Counted from the first letter of the stretch, positions 1-12,936 are shown. The stretch is DNA of 64,000 nucleotides from Melanocharis versteri (GCA_013397845.1 VZTG01001079.1:245557-309556); one strand, 5' to 3'. Notes: a model not told the origin generated them from the letters alone. Made by a program: numbers and translations.

Positions 1-3000
1 AAAAAAAGAAAAAACCTCCTCTAACATGACCAAGGGCTGTTCTCTAACAGCCATTTGTTGAAGTGTGCATGAAGAAGGAAAGCTGGAATGAAATACCTCC
101 AAAAGTAAAATGATGCACAACAAAAAGAAATCTTAATTTCAGGAACACTCTCTGAAGATAGTGAGAAAGTTTATTGCATAACAGGTTGTTTGAAAGAGAA
201 GAAGGTAAAAAAATAAAAGCTGACATGGGTGACAGGGAAAAAGAAAAATCTGTACTTTTTATGTTTGGGTCTTATTTATATGTGTTATTTCAGGACTGAG
301 ATATTACAGGCAGGAAACAAATGTATTCTTCACTGCCTTTCTACTAATACTCCCAGGTGAGGCATTTCATCTTTTATATAGTCCTGCTGATAAACCAATG
401 AAGTTCTGCTTTAGCAAGTCAATATACACTGAAATGCTGCAATTAAGTTTTAGGTCATGCTATAGAAATGCACGTGTTGGATGAATATTGAACCAGCATT
501 TATAAGGAAATGAGTTGACAGGCATGAAATACATAGTTCCATATACATCATCAGATAAAGGTGTCCTCAGTAGCTAAACTATGTATTTTCTTATAACTCT
601 TTAGTGAATTTGTGTTAAAAATAAAAAAGACTATTAATAGAGTTATGTAAAAATAAGATTGAAAGAAATTTGAAAACGTTAGCTACTCCATTCCTGTAAT
701 GCAAAGTCAACTATATTTTTCCTATTATTACAAAATGTTTATTTATGTTTTATAGATTTGCTATACAGTTTTTATGAACTGAGAAGTTCTGTTTGAGGTT
801 TGTTCTTTTATCTTTTCCAAAGTTAGTTGTCTATATATCTGCAGTCAAATTGTTTCAGGAAGTGGTAGATAAATACCAGTGTTGCCAAACCTGTAGTGGG
901 CACCAGCACCCTGTTACTGAGATGTCTGAGTGTCAGCACTTTGCTCTCTGGCATTTCTACTTGTGGAAATATGTATAGTCAGACAAAAAATTCTGGTTTG
1001 TTACCCTGACTCAGACTGCAGAGATCACAAGCAAGGCTTCTCAATGGCTAACACCAGATAGTACCAATCACATAACTTGCTATCTCTTTCCCATTTCTTG
1101 ACTCTCCTTCTAGCTGTCCTCATAACTCCCTTTTCCTTCCTTGGTCTCCTCTCAAGAATGTATCTCTCATCTAATTACTTTTCCCCTTTAGTCTCAATTT
1201 TGCTATACATATACCCAAATTTTCTATTTCTTATACCATTACCAAGGTAATCTCTGACCTTTATGGTGTTACAGATCTAGTTATTAAGGTGCTGTTGACA
1301 TCAGAAAATTCTACTTCTATAAAGGTCCCCAGTATCCCCTTCCAGCAGTCTGTGATATTTAGTCTGTTCTCACATAACTGCCCCCTAAGCAGCTGTGAAA
1401 TGTGATGGTCCTTCATAGTGCAATCATTAACATTTGCCAGCTGTTGCACTATTATCTATTACATCAAAAAATTTCTCATGTCACAACCAGTAGTTTTTCA
1501 TATCCTGTTCAGTCAGCTTAATATCAGGCCAGGTCACAGTCAGTGGCTCACTTACTTGCCTATCTCTGTAGCCTAACATTATTCTCCTTTATTGGGGATA
1601 GAGGGCATGTGAAGTTCATAATACTAATATTTAGCCAAAAAGAATGCAAAGCTTACAAATTACATGACTCTAATTTCAGCAAGAGAGTCTATTGCTTCAC
1701 CACAGCATAGAACATTTCCTGTTGCCAGCTTAGTGAGAAACGTAATTTTTGTCTTTATACATAAAAGCATATTAAAATATACCCAATATCCAGCTCTCTT
1801 AACTCTGACAATACCTTTCTGTGGTTCATTAACTACAGCACAAAAAAATATTAGCAAATGGCTTTAGACGCACTCCTTTGAATTTATGTAAAATCACTAG
1901 AATATCAACTGCAGCTATCACACTGTTTATGATGTGTGATACTTCCACAAAGACAAATTCTTTCTCAGCAAGCAGAACCAGAGATGTCCTGTAGTGCATG
2001 CAGCAAAATTGGTTTTGTTGATTAGTTAGCTCATGCAGTAAACAAAACATTGAATTCCCAACCAACCTCAGGCTGTGAAAGCCACTTTACAGTTAAGTTC
2101 ACAGATAAGTATTGTTATAAAACTTATGCCTTACTGTAAATATTCTTTAACCACCCCTTTTTTTTTCCAGCAGTTTTACCTTAAATTTTTTCTATGTTTG
2201 TGGCACATATCTCATTAGTCATCAAATAAAAAAGGCATGCAGAATATAAATTTATTAAACCATTGTTGAATATCTACTATTTTGATGAAATTATGCAAAA
2301 AAAAAATCAGTATTCTGCCCATTAAAGCAAAAATACATAATTTTAAATAGAAGTATTTTTGATTGCTTTCTTTACATGTATATCATTAGCAGTACCTAAA
2401 TAAAACTTTGCATAAAACTTCTTTTGTTTTTTTTGTTGTTGGGATCACGGTTAGAAATTAAGCAGGCAGAGAAAGGCCTCATTAAAGAACTAGCTTCCAC
2501 AGTTCTCTTCTGGGCAGAGACTACAAATCAGTAGTCAAGGAAAGCAGCTTCCTTTCCCTTCAAACAAGAGGCTGAGAAATTACTAATGGTTCTGGAGAAA
2601 GGTGAAAGAATTTACCATCAAATTATCACTAACATTATTAGACTAGTTCTGTATTTTCCCGTCTGTGGGAAACCTGTTATCTGAGACCTGGAATGGTCCA
2701 AAGATCATTGTTTATTGATTATCAAAGATATTGATGTATTGTAAGAAAAGTTCAGAGGGTTGGCTGAGTCTTCAGAGGTACTTGATTCATTGAGAAACTA
2801 AAGTCAAAGTTACAGCAAAACAAAGAATTACCTCCGTGATTTTCAAGTATGTATCAAGTAACATGGTTTAAAACAGATTAGGGTTAGTAATTTGTGGATT
2901 TATTAACATTATTTATCAATGTAATTCATTGAACAAGTCAGTGAACTATACATCCATGATCGATATCAGCAATAAGGCAAATAAATGCCAATACGATAAA

Positions 3001-3527
3001 CTGACAATCATTAATAAAAACTTACAGTTTTCTAAAAACTCGCTCTACAATTGCCTAGAAAATATTTTTATCCCTGTTCAGTTCTAGTAATTTGTCCAGT
3101 TACATCCACATTTCAAATAATTTATAGATGTGGTAAAACTACTTCACACTTTCAGTGCATAGAAGGTTTTAAGAACAGTCATTTCCATGGGAGGAAGATT
3201 GAGAGGGTGCTGAGTCTACAGTGAGTGGTCAGCATCTCAAATAATTTGCTAGGAGAGATGTGATGACAACGATGGCTTCTAATGATTGCTCCAGAATCAG
3301 ATTGTAATAGTTTTTGCATGTTGCTAACACACTCTTCTCATTGTTTTTTCTTCATTGCTCTTCTACAAGTCCATCTTGCATCTGAATTTACTGTGTATTA
3401 AATTAATGGCCTTTCATGTATCTTAATATAAGTAATGCATGAAAAAAAATAATGTAAGTGGAAATAAACAACAACCATCTATTTATCTAACTAGATTCAG
3501 GTAATTTATCTTTTTTCCAGGTCAATA
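1..3527. other. AT-rich non-coding sequence, no gene seen
   Basis: No exon with convincing splice sites and no recognisable repeat. The open frames here are short (60-78 codons) and overlap on both strands, for example around 1660-1867, which is what chance gives in AT-rich DNA. Short T runs (2158-2167) and A runs (2297-2306) are the only low-complexity features. Confidence 0.6.
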
Positions 3528-3610
3528 ACTAAAATAAATCTAAAGACACCTGGGTTGGAAGCAGGGTAAGGACTAAAATCAATCTAAAGACACCTGGGTT
3601 GGAACCAGGG
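3528..3610 (+). repeat. Two-copy tandem duplication, 39-bp unit, period 44
   Basis: Copies at 3528-3566 and 3572-3610 share the core AAGACACCTGGGTTGGAA and differ at only two of 39 positions. Five bases lie between them. This is a recent local duplication. I see no coding frame running through it. Confidence 0.9.
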
Positions 3611-3630
3611 GAAAGAGCTTTTGGGTTCAG

Positions 3631-3652
3631 TGTGGATTTTTTCTAATCCACA
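3631..3652. repeat. Short perfect hairpin
   Basis: TGTGGATT (3631-3638) is followed six bases later by its exact reverse complement AATCCACA (3645-3652). It sits between the tandem duplication and a CR1 fragment. It could be chance. No terminator role is implied in a vertebrate genome. Confidence 0.7.
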
Positions 3653-3680
3653 CTATGAGCTGAAAATATTTTGCAGAATA

Positions 3681-3845
3681 AAAGCCAGGTGCTTTGTCCA
3701 GTTCTGGGCCCCTCACTATGAGGAGGGCATTGAGGTGCTGGAGTGTGTCCAGAGAATGGCAACAGAACTGGTGAAGGATCTGAAGCACAAATCTTATAAT
3801 GAGTAGCTGAAGGATCTGAGAGCCTTATCACTCTTTACAACTTGC
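3681..3845 (+). mobile_element. CR1 LINE fragment (ORF2 C-terminal part), plus strand
   Basis: The plus-strand translation reads VQFWAPHYEEGIEVLECVQ, then ATELV, LKHKSY, which matches the C-terminal part of CR1 ORF2 downstream of the reverse transcriptase domain (usual form VQFWAPHYKKDIEVLERVQ). The frame stops at a TAG after the LKHKSY motif. The following CCTTATCACTCTTTACAACT matches a slightly later part of CR1, so about 40 bp appear to be deleted between them. This is a dead, 5'-truncated copy. CR1 copies by target-primed reverse transcription, and most copies are short 3' pieces like this. Confidence 0.88.
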
Positions 3846-6800
3846 AATTGGTTGGACCTCGGGGCATAGGTCTGCAGCACCCTCACCCTTCTTGGACTGT
3901 CAGATCTGCCTCAGGACTCTACCCTGACATAACAATCATGTATCCCTCAGATGGCAATCTGGACTTCTTATCTGTCAACAGACTTTTTGACAGGTCTTTC
4001 TCAGTACTCTGAGCTAAGCTTATAAAGCTGTGCCATGTCTCAGGTGGGTCTTGGATCCACAAAACCTGTGTGTCAGGCTTGTAGCAGGGGTCACAGGGTC
4101 TGGGTTTCCACATAATGCCTTGTTAACCTTCTGGATGTCCTTTTCTGTCTAATTACTGCCTTGGTACTTACAACTTATATTTGGTTTTACAGATAAGACC
4201 TAAACCCACTACCTTAGTTTCAAAGTATTTCCTTACTGTCTTCGCGAAAAAGGCATACTAATTTATTTGCTTGAAGTGATCAACAGAAACCATCACCCAA
4301 AGGGATGGGTATATCTCTGAAAGGTAGGAGTCTGGTAACCTTTTAAGGATACAAGAAACAGTGATAATTCTAGATGTTTTGTTCCTGAAAGCACAGTATT
4401 TCCTGTTATTACATGCTAAGTAAAGTTTAGTGGTTAGTCATCTCTATGGCTTTAAATAACTCTTCTAAAATTGATTGTGAATGTTTTCAATGAATTATCC
4501 TTCATGCTAATCATGCACAAGAAAATGCATCACCCACAAGCCGTAGTCTGTTTCCCTTACGCATGCTGAATAGTCTCTGCACCTTGAGAATTCTTCCTCA
4601 TTTCAATTCTAATTCCCATGAATAAGGGTGTGATAATCTCTATTAACAGCAAAGAATTTAATACCTGATAGGCAGATATTGTGATCAGATGTGTCATTTG
4701 AAACATGCCCTATCAAATAAGGATAAAAGCTGTCATAAATGTGTTAATATTTTACATAAGCATTATTTAGTGTAGATGAAAATAATCTGATGGATAGAAC
4801 TCAGTCTTCTCTGTGTACCTTTTGTGCCATTCTTTTGTGTCTGTTTACCTCCACATAAGTTTCAAGGTAAACCCATTGAGGTTATTAGGATTTCAATTTA
4901 TACTTAGGCATTTGGGAAAGCCATTCCAGGGATAACAGAACTAGAGCGCACACTGAGACCTCTAAACAGCCTCCAGAAAGAAAGCTCCACAATTAAGAAA
5001 GGATAGTTTTCTGTCTTCATTTATCAGCAGTTTCTTTCTGCATATAATTCAGGGAAGCAACATTGGTAGGCACAGTTTGCTTTCTGGATCTTCTTATAGT
5101 CCTAGTTCAGATAAACAATTACTCATGAGATTTACCTGTGCCAATTTGACCGTAACATGTAAAATATGGGAGACAGCTATCCTTTGGTTTTGAGAAGATA
5201 TTTTCTATTTTCATTAAGGATCCACATGGGGAAACATTATTTATAACAGGCCAAATGTGATTTATCAACAGTCAGTAGAAATTAATTTAGTCTTCATTTC
5301 TGTGATATTGGTATCAGTTATTTCATAGACTGAAGATTGCCTGTCCCAGTAGTGAATCCTCATATTCAGAGTAGTCACCACGTAGCTAATGTAACTTTTC
5401 ATAAAATGAAAACACTATAAAAGAATTTCTCTTCTTGTTTTCAGGTTCTTGACATGTGGATTCACTAGCGGATTTATTTTATGGCTAAGGCATGACAGAT
5501 CTGCATAGAAGCTAGATTTACACAGGAAAAGATATAGCGTCCTCAAGACAGCAGTAAACATCAACTGTTGGTAACCTTGTTAGGAACATGAAAAATGCTG
5601 AAGATCTTAAAATACAAGAAACTCCGTAAGAAACAACAAAATGATCAGAAACACACATCACAACAAAATGTTCTGTTATAATGACATGCAAGACATTTAC
5701 TAGATAAAAGGCATGATCTCCAGTTTTAGAGTTATATGTTGCTTTATTGCATGTCAACTATTTTGTGATGATACAGATATTTTCAGGGAAATGTATATAT
5801 ACTATTTGCAAAAAATGTTGGTTATGTGATTATTTTCCCCTTATAAACTCCTTACAGTAATTCTCTTGGAATGCAGTTGCAAGAGGAGGTTGGCAAAAGT
5901 TAAAACTGCATCCAGTTAATATATGACTAGAGGATGGATTTTGCATAAGCAACTTTATTGCTATTGATGCATTGAAATTATAATAGCAACTGAAATATTT
6001 ATTCAAATGTATACTTTTATCATAATATATCAAATGCTATATTTGCTTTAAAAATGTTTACCTTGTTTATTTCTAAGTAGCAATATCTCTCCTTTTATTA
6101 TGAGCTTATTAAGAATGTCATGTAAGTAAAATTTTATTTAAAATCTTGGTGAATATGTACAACCTCTAGAAATATTTTCATTTATTACAACAATGTTGTT
6201 ATAAATGCAGAAATGCAATCTTACTCTTTTTGTCATTTCTACTTCCCACCAGATTTGAAAATATCTATGGCCATCTTTCCAAAGTCAAACCGTTTATTAT
6301 TGCATGGAATTGTCTTGAGCTATATCTCTTTCCCTCTGTGCCATCTGTGCTGTCCTGTCCCCATCATCCCCACATGCCCAAGACCTAGTTTAGTTTCAAA
6401 TGCTTTTTGAATAAAAAAATTTGACCCACCTAAACATCCCACAATAAAGAACAGAAAGTTAATCTGGAAATCTTGAATTTTCTGTGGTTTATGCCTCTAT
6501 AAGCATAAAAACAGCTTCATAAAAACGACCAAAGTGTTTAGTTTGAAAAAGCCTTAAAAAAAAAATAAGTATTTATACTGACATAATGTATACAATGTTT
6601 GCAAAGGCGCTTTCTGTGTGCAGTGCACAGGCATGTATTGTCACACTACAACGTACTAGATTTATAATTTCAGCCATCTTTGACTACAAGATTTATGTAA
6701 AGGAGAGCCATGTGCACACAAACTCAGCAAACAAGAGAATGAATAATAATTCACTTATTTCACTTTAAAACACACATGATGCTATACTGCAGAAGACAAC

Positions 6801-7129
6801 TAAAGGAACTGAGGCAACATTTTAGTCAGGACTGTTTCTCTACTAGACATTCCCCTCCCGGACCTCACTTCTTGGACCTCCTATTGGATTAACTAATTAG
6901 TTTAGAAGCATTTCATTTTATGTTTGTTGTCCTATGAAAGCCTGCACTGTCATCCAACCTAGGAGGCCAGCTCTTCATGAAATGTGAAATTAGATACTCA
7001 GTTAATGAAGCTTTATCTCTTACTTGATGACTGACAATAAATCTGGTATGTTGTCTGTCTGAATCCCTTAATAGGTTTACAGAGAGCTAACTCTGACTTT
7101 GGTTTTCCATTAACAGCAAGACTTTGCTG
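3846..7129. other. Non-coding sequence, no gene seen
   Basis: 3850-4120 is richer in GC than its surroundings and may be an unrecognised repeat remnant adjoining the CR1 piece. The rest is AT-rich and unique-looking. Open frames at 5518-5757 and 5830-6033 (minus strand) show no domain and no splice context. Confidence 0.5.
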
Positions 7130-7740
7130 GTTTGAATGTTCTGCTTGTTTAATTATTTAGTGGCTCGGTAGCACAGGCAGCTTCTACAAAAGCCAAATGA
7201 TCATACACAGCAACAAATGAAAACCATAATCTTAACAAGATTATCATAATAAAGAGTCATCTGAGAAATTAAAATTATCTGCTTTAATTATGAAATTATA
7301 ACCCCATTAACTCCTCCGCATGAAAAGCAGGAATTGGGGAATAGCAACGAAGAACCCAGAGATGGCTATTATAAAGTTGATAGCAAATTAAAGAGGGGGT
7401 GAAGGAATTTGCTGTGTGGGCTCAGATACTGCAGGTAATTTATTTTGCAGCATATGTTTCCTATAGATTAAGCTTTTCAAAATGAGGCCACGAGAACTGT
7501 GGGATTTTTCCTTGTCTCACCTTTTTTTTGGCCTTTTCTCACCCAGATTGTGTTTACTAGCCTAAGACAAGCTCTGTTGAAAGCTACAAACTTAAAAGCA
7601 GACCCTTATTTAAATATGCCTAAAGCTGTGAATTAATTATGCCCTAAATAAGTTATTAAAACAATATTGCCACTAATTAATTATTTATGCCTGCTTGTTG
7701 AAATGTTTGTAACAACAAAAGCACTGAACTGACATTTCTA
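7130..7740. promoter_or_regulatory. Candidate conserved non-coding element (TAATTA cluster)
   Basis: Five TAATTA cores, the usual homeodomain half-site core, fall within about 540 bp: 7150-7155, 7285-7290, 7634-7639, 7674-7679 and 7678-7683. A sixth is at 6894-6899. The block has no recognisable repeat, little simple sequence, and base composition typical of developmental enhancers in gene deserts. Enhancer function is inference only. TAATTA is also expected at some rate in DNA this rich in A and T, so cross-species conservation would be the real test. Confidence 0.3.
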
Positions 7741-8374
7741 AAGACATTAACATGAAAAGGAAGTAAATTTAAAGAGAAAAAAAATATTCAATGGCAAGCT
7801 TTTACCAAAGTAGTCTTCAATAATTTATATGCTAGCCACACTTTTTTTACTTCTGTACAAATGGATTATTCATGACCACTTAATTATTTTTTATATTACT
7901 TTGCATGATAAATAAATTTTAAAAGCCTCAACAAAATGTCTCCTCAAAGTACCTTTACAGCTGAAGAAAAATATTTGGTATCATTATTTCATAATATGAA
8001 TTTATCTTACAAAAACTTTAGGTAATATATTTGTTAGTAACAGATATTGTCCCTCAATTTTAAATTTAATGGTTTTCTACAACTTCAATAAATTAAAATT
8101 TTGAATATCAGGTAAGTAAATGTGACACATACAACTTCACTTTTATATAGCTAAAACACTTCTTTAATCTGACAAGGACAGCAGCAAATTAAAGCTCTCT
8201 AAAGGTATGTGACTGGTGCTCCACAATGTAACGTGACTCTTCCCAGTAGCAGAATGTGTGAAAAAGGCCAAAGGCCAATTGTATCTTGGAGAATTCAGAC
8301 TGGACATTGGGAATAAAAAAAAATCAGCAAAATACTGCATTAAAAAGAATACATGATGAAAAAAGTGATAGGAT

Positions 8375-8498
8375 GTCCTTCCTTGGAGAAATTCAAGATC
8401 TGGCTAATTAAAGGTGACAGCTGACATGATCTAGTCCAGGACATAGTTATACCTGGTGTGGCAGGAGCAGGTGATCCTTCAGAGATCACTTCAAACCA
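8375..8498 (+). mobile_element. Old CR1 LINE 3'-end remnant, plus strand
   Basis: TCCTTCCTTGGAGAAATTCA and, downstream, TGATCTAGTCCAGG, GGCAGGAGCAGGTGATCC and CAGAGATCACTTCAAACC follow in order the 3' region of CR1 (ORF2 end and 3' UTR). The terminal octamer repeat is missing. It is clearly more diverged than the CR1 copies at 22.4 and 47.9 kb, so it is an older insertion. Confidence 0.6.
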
Positions 8499-8649
8499 CT
8501 TTATTTTATTTTGCAAGTTTCCGTTGCTGATCCTTACCGATAATTATCATTCTTTTTTAGTCACTTACGGACAAATTAAAAGTATATTTATCTGATATGA
8601 ATTTGTGTGCACTTAGATCATGTAACTCAGGTTCAAGAGACGGGAGAGA

Positions 8650-8760
8650 AAATTGTTGGCACAATGGTTAGAGTGTATGCCTGGAAACTCGATTCAATTG
8701 CCTGAGCCACAAATCCATGCATTTCCTTTTCACAAGCAAGTATCCTTGGGTTACACAGTG
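8650..8760 (+). mobile_element. Possible ancient tRNA-derived SINE remnant
   Basis: TGGCACAATGG (8657-8667) fits the RNA polymerase III A-box consensus TRGYNNARNGG at every position. ACTCGATTCA (8687-8696) resembles a B box (GTTCGATTCC) at seven of ten positions. The A-to-B distance is short, so a deletion would be needed. Downstream text (CTGAGCCAC, CCTTGGGTTAC) is reminiscent of MIR/CORE-type SINEs. It is not a functional tRNA gene, as no cloverleaf forms. Confidence 0.3.
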
Positions 8761-8764
8761 TGGA

Positions 8765-9364
8765 GCTCAGGTAGGTGGATATATGGAACTTTCTTTTTTT
8801 TTTGAGGATATCAGGAAAAGATGTTGACTTTTAGCTGGAGCAGGCTTGTAGTATCAGCCTTTAGAATTCTCAATACAGTTCACAGAGACAGAGAGAGACC
8901 AAGCTATGTGGACTTGATTATCCTTTTCCGGTCCTGAAAGGTGTTATACATATCCATGTACAGTTTATCCATGAGTTTTTAGCTGAAAAAAGAAATCACT
9001 TCTGAAACAACACACATACCATAATGCTTTGCAACATTCTCATGGCTTGCAGTCCATATTTTTTTTAGTTCTTTGTTTTTTTCTCTTTATTAATAATATT
9101 TTTTTCCGTTTTTTATATCTATATACTGCTTCCAAGTTCTGCTTCCTTCAGCACCACCGACCAATTTTTAATAAATAATATTTTAATCTCTGGATTAATT
9201 TTCCTGTAATGCTTGTCAAATATTGTATTGTTTAGGAATTCTCAGTTCAAACTGTTTCCAGCATTACTTTATTACCCTTTTTCTAAATCTGGAGAGGCTT
9301 TATATCCCGCCAGACATAAAAAGACTTAAAAATTATAAGTGAGTAAAAGACAAAGATTACTGCG
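8765..9364. other. Non-coding AT-rich sequence
   Basis: T-rich patches at 9058-9115. No exon, no repeat family recognised. Confidence 0.5.
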
Positions 9365-9805
9365 ATGTCAGAATGGGAAGCAAAATTGTATGGATCTGAG
9401 ATATTACCAAAAAAATATCATTCTCTCCTCTACCCTTCTCCTCCTAGAAGACCATATGCAAAATTAGATGCTGCAACAATTTTAAGAAATTATATAAATA
9501 AAATAGGTACCATAAAGTTGATGAACAGCAAGCCTAAGAAACTTTGACAACTGTAACTGTGAGGAGTAAATGCAAGTACTGTGAAAAACAAATATGGATA
9601 GCATGACAGAAACAAAATAGGGAGGCAAGTGACAAGTACATCCACTGAGCTGCCACAAATAGCAATTATACCAGAATGATCAAAAGACAAGCTAGCAAAC
9701 ATATGAAACAATACTGCATTGAAGGAAACAAAATATATGATCCTGATGCAAACTCAAAACCAGACCTTGATTCCACAACAAATTGTAGCAAAAGCAGAAG
9801 CAGCA
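9365..9805 (+). pseudogene. Coding-like but interrupted frame, possible decayed gene
   Basis: A 60-codon frame starts with ATG at 9365 (MSEWEAKLYG...) and ends at 9547. In the same frame, after several stops, a second stretch from 9680 reads SKRQASKHMKQYCIEGNK and on through YDPDANSKPDLDS to a stop near 9805. Both have a mixed, charged composition unlike the Phe/Leu/Lys-rich chance frames elsewhere. I recognise no family, see no splice sites or poly-A tail, and cannot exclude chance. A decayed retrocopy or exon is the most that can be suggested. Confidence 0.2.
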
Positions 9806-10499
9806 GCTGTATTGCATAAAAGCGTCCTTGCCAGTAGCAAGAATAGTGGTTTACATAGCACACAAGTGGGAGATTAAAAGAAAATGGAATACAAAATCCT
9901 TCAAAACATTGACTACAGAAGTGTGAGGGAATAAGAAATGCATGACTCATAAAAGCAAAATACATAGAAGAGGTCATGGTGTGACTATGACTGTTTCCTT
10001 AGAACATTGCCTTGCCAATAATGACATTTTTACTCTATGGCAACTAGATACAAACAGTTAATTTTGCTATAGTAATGGAATGTTATCTGAGCTTTCAAAC
10101 CATCCATCATTATTCATTCAAAACATCCATTATGAAGCAGGATTTCAAACAAGAGATTGCGTGTGCCTTCTTTGTCTTATGTTTGTCTTCTTTAGAATAT
10201 TCTGTGATTCTGTGCGATTCAGTAAGCTTTACAGCAGCCCACAAAATTTGTAACATCTGCAGTACAGGAGAATCTCGATTGCTTATTTTAGGTTTCCAAC
10301 TAAAACCTGATCATCAGTAGAATGATCCAAACAGACTATGTAGTGTTTACACTCCTCACAGAATTGATTGAGATAAATACTTTTACAAACAAAAACAGAA
10401 AACCTGTAGAAATATAGGCACCTGCTTAAAGCCAACAAAAGAAAACTCCAGCTGTGATAGCATGTCTGAATGATAACTTTAGTTTTAACTTTCATATTT
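9806..10499. other. Non-coding sequence upstream of an LTR
   Basis: No repeat recognised. A minus-strand frame of 103 codons at 9666-9977 is hydrophobic and lies opposite A-rich DNA. I treat it as chance. Confidence 0.5.
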
Positions 10500-10925
10500 C
10501 TTAGATTTTGTACTGCGTTAGTGTGTCTGTAACTCTGGGCTTCTTGTATAGTGCTAACAGCTCTTCTCGTAGCCTGGCTAGACAAAACACACCGTTTCCA
10601 GCCCGAAGAACCAAGGACATTTGCAGCTTCAGACCCCAAGAATGTAAACAGCCATGAATTGAGAGGGGACAGTCCGAAAGGATGGGACTGCGTGGACTGA
10701 AGCTGTGGTTGGACACTGGGCCCGAATATGTAAATGGGCCAAAACCTATAAAAAGGCTGAGAACGCGCAACCCGGGGTCCATCTTGGGGGTCCATCTTTG
10801 GTGCAGTCTTGGCCAGACTTTGTACTCCCAGAGTGTGTCCTGTGAAGGCCTTTCAATAAATATCTATTTTATTCTTTAACTCTGTCCAGCCTCTGTTCCA
10901 GGTAGCCTTCCTTTAGGCATCATGA
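10500..10925 (+). mobile_element. Endogenous retrovirus LTR, probably solo, plus strand
   Basis: The segment is much richer in GC than its flanks and has LTR signals in the expected order: a TATA box TATAAAAAG near 10747, then an AATAAATA polyadenylation signal near 10855, about 110 bp later. A plausible 3' edge is the CA of GGCATCA near 10922. The 5' edge and a target-site duplication could not be fixed. No gag, pol or env sequence follows, so a solo LTR is likely. The 170- and 93-codon minus-strand frames covering this segment are shadows of the LTR. Confidence 0.6.
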
Positions 10926-12836
10926 ATTGCTGCTACTCCTCATCCTAGGCTCAGGGGTCTATTTAGGATCTAAAATGTGTTATATTTCTCTGAGAGTATA
11001 TAAGCTTCATTGTTTTTAAGACAGAGGAATTAGAGGAGACCAGATTTTGCATAAAAACTTTGCAGTGAGAGTACTTGTAAAGGCAATTAGAGAACTAGAT
11101 TTCAACTTTGTCTCTAGACTGAATCTTAGTCTTACATGTCTGTATTCTGACAGACTTCTCTATTTGTTGGGGCCCTAAGAACACTCAAAGGCTTCACGGT
11201 CCCTGCCCAAGCTCCTCTGGGGCCACACTCCACCCTGCCCATGGCCCAGAACCCCAAACTGCCCAGCCCAAGGCATCAGTCCTTATACCAGGGAAGCTGT
11301 GCAGCAAGTGCCGGTCTCCACCTCCATCTCTGGCTCTGCTGGCTGGATGGACCTTAGACCTACGTCATGGCCTTGTTTCTGGCCCTGACTCACTTGGAGA
11401 AGACATCAAGAAGCTGATTCTCATTTATGCTCAGGCTTCTTTAGCTCATTTTGGTTGTGTAAAGGGAACTCATTTTTTAAAGCCTCATCCAAATCATCTT
11501 TATTTTTTTTCATTGAATGACTGCTTCTATTACAATTTTCTTTTACATCCCGTTTGAATACGCATTTTCATATTTGATATCAATCTTAGTTCTTTTTTAA
11601 TTAACATAATTATTATATAATTAGAAAACCCAAAGAAATACTGAAAAAACTGTATTTTAAACTGCCTTTCACTTGTGACTTTTAAGTAATACATTGATCA
11701 TTAATACTTTGTAATATCTTATTTGATAAAAGAATTTTGTGTACTTTAACCAATAAGTTCAACAAAAAATATGTATCAGCCAAGACTTAGCAGTTACACC
11801 ACATAAATTGGTTCAAATCAGGATAACATAGTCATCTTATAATAAGGTTTTGCATGAAAATATATTTTTCCATCCTTCAAGGTATAAAACTTTTGTTCTA
11901 ACCACCTGACACCTCAATGAAATATTCTGTTATGCTGTACATTAAGCCAGAAGCAAAGTTTATTTACAAGCTAGGCAAACACATGTTAACTGAAATTCCC
12001 TATTCTCTATTTAATGCCTTCAAAAGGATTAAAATATTAATAAGAGCTATTCAGACTGTTAACAAAGAAATTAAGGACATACGGTAAACAAGCAGTTTTC
12101 TGAAGTGGAAAAGGGTGGTATTTTAGGATCTATGAACATTGTTTTTCCCTGTTTGTATAAATAACATTCTGAGAAGCTACAATATTTTTTCTACTTGTAC
12201 AACCTCAGAAACAAATAATTACAAGCCTATTATACATATACTTATCTCAGATGCATGCTTTTCTTTTTTTTTCTAGTGTGAACTTTTGTGTACAGAAGAA
12301 GTCCTCTGGGTATGGGAATATAAACTTCCAATCTAATAAAGGAATAATGGTGAAATAACAGCAGACATCTCACTATGCACAGATCAGAGTGGAATACGTG
12401 ACATTGCATCATCGAAACATGATTATGTATTTATATAGATTAGAGCACTGCTTCTGACTCACTTGTGTCTCTGTCCCCTTTACATAAAGCCTAGGACATC
12501 CTCTGGTGTAGAAAGATGGGTCTGATTTTCACCTTGTCAGAAAACAAGTATCATAAGACTTCTTAAAACCTCTCTTGAACTTCTCACTCAAGGAGGTTCC
12601 AGATTTTAAATACAGTTTTTCACTCAAAACATCCATTTGAAAATTATGATAAAACATTTTTGAAGTTAGTACAGTTTTCACAAAACAATATTTAGCTTTT
12701 AAAGTCAGTTCTGGTATACTTCCATTGAAATTGAGAACAAGTAACTACATAATAATTGACTAGTTTTTCATTATAATTTATTTTTGAAACATCTCAGAAA
12801 TAGTTGGTAGTTTTTCAACCATAATGATGTTAATCA
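10926..12836. other. Non-coding; GC-rich patch at 11165-11415
   Basis: 11165-11415 is rich in CCC and CTG words and stands out sharply from AT-rich flanks. It has no long frame and no LTR signals, so it is probably an unrecognised repeat piece. The rest is AT-rich with nothing recognised. Confidence 0.5.
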
Positions 12837-12837
12837 C

Positions 12838-12893
12838 TGGTATATATACCAGTATATATATTTATATATATGGTATATATATTTATATATACG
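12838..12893. repeat. AT-rich palindromic simple repeat
   Basis: TGGTATATATACCA (12838-12851) is a perfect 14-bp palindrome. It is followed by TATATATTTATATATA blocks to 12893. Such tracts extrude cruciforms and vary in length by slippage. Confidence 0.85.
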
Positions 12894-12936
12894 AATGAAC
12901 AATTCAGTTCTGTACTTGTCAAATATCAAAATATTA

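Noticed and set aside
10283..10795. 170-codon minus-strand frame, the longest in the window
   Set aside because: It lies antisense to an LTR that has a TATA box and a polyadenylation signal on the other strand. Its translation shows no known motif.
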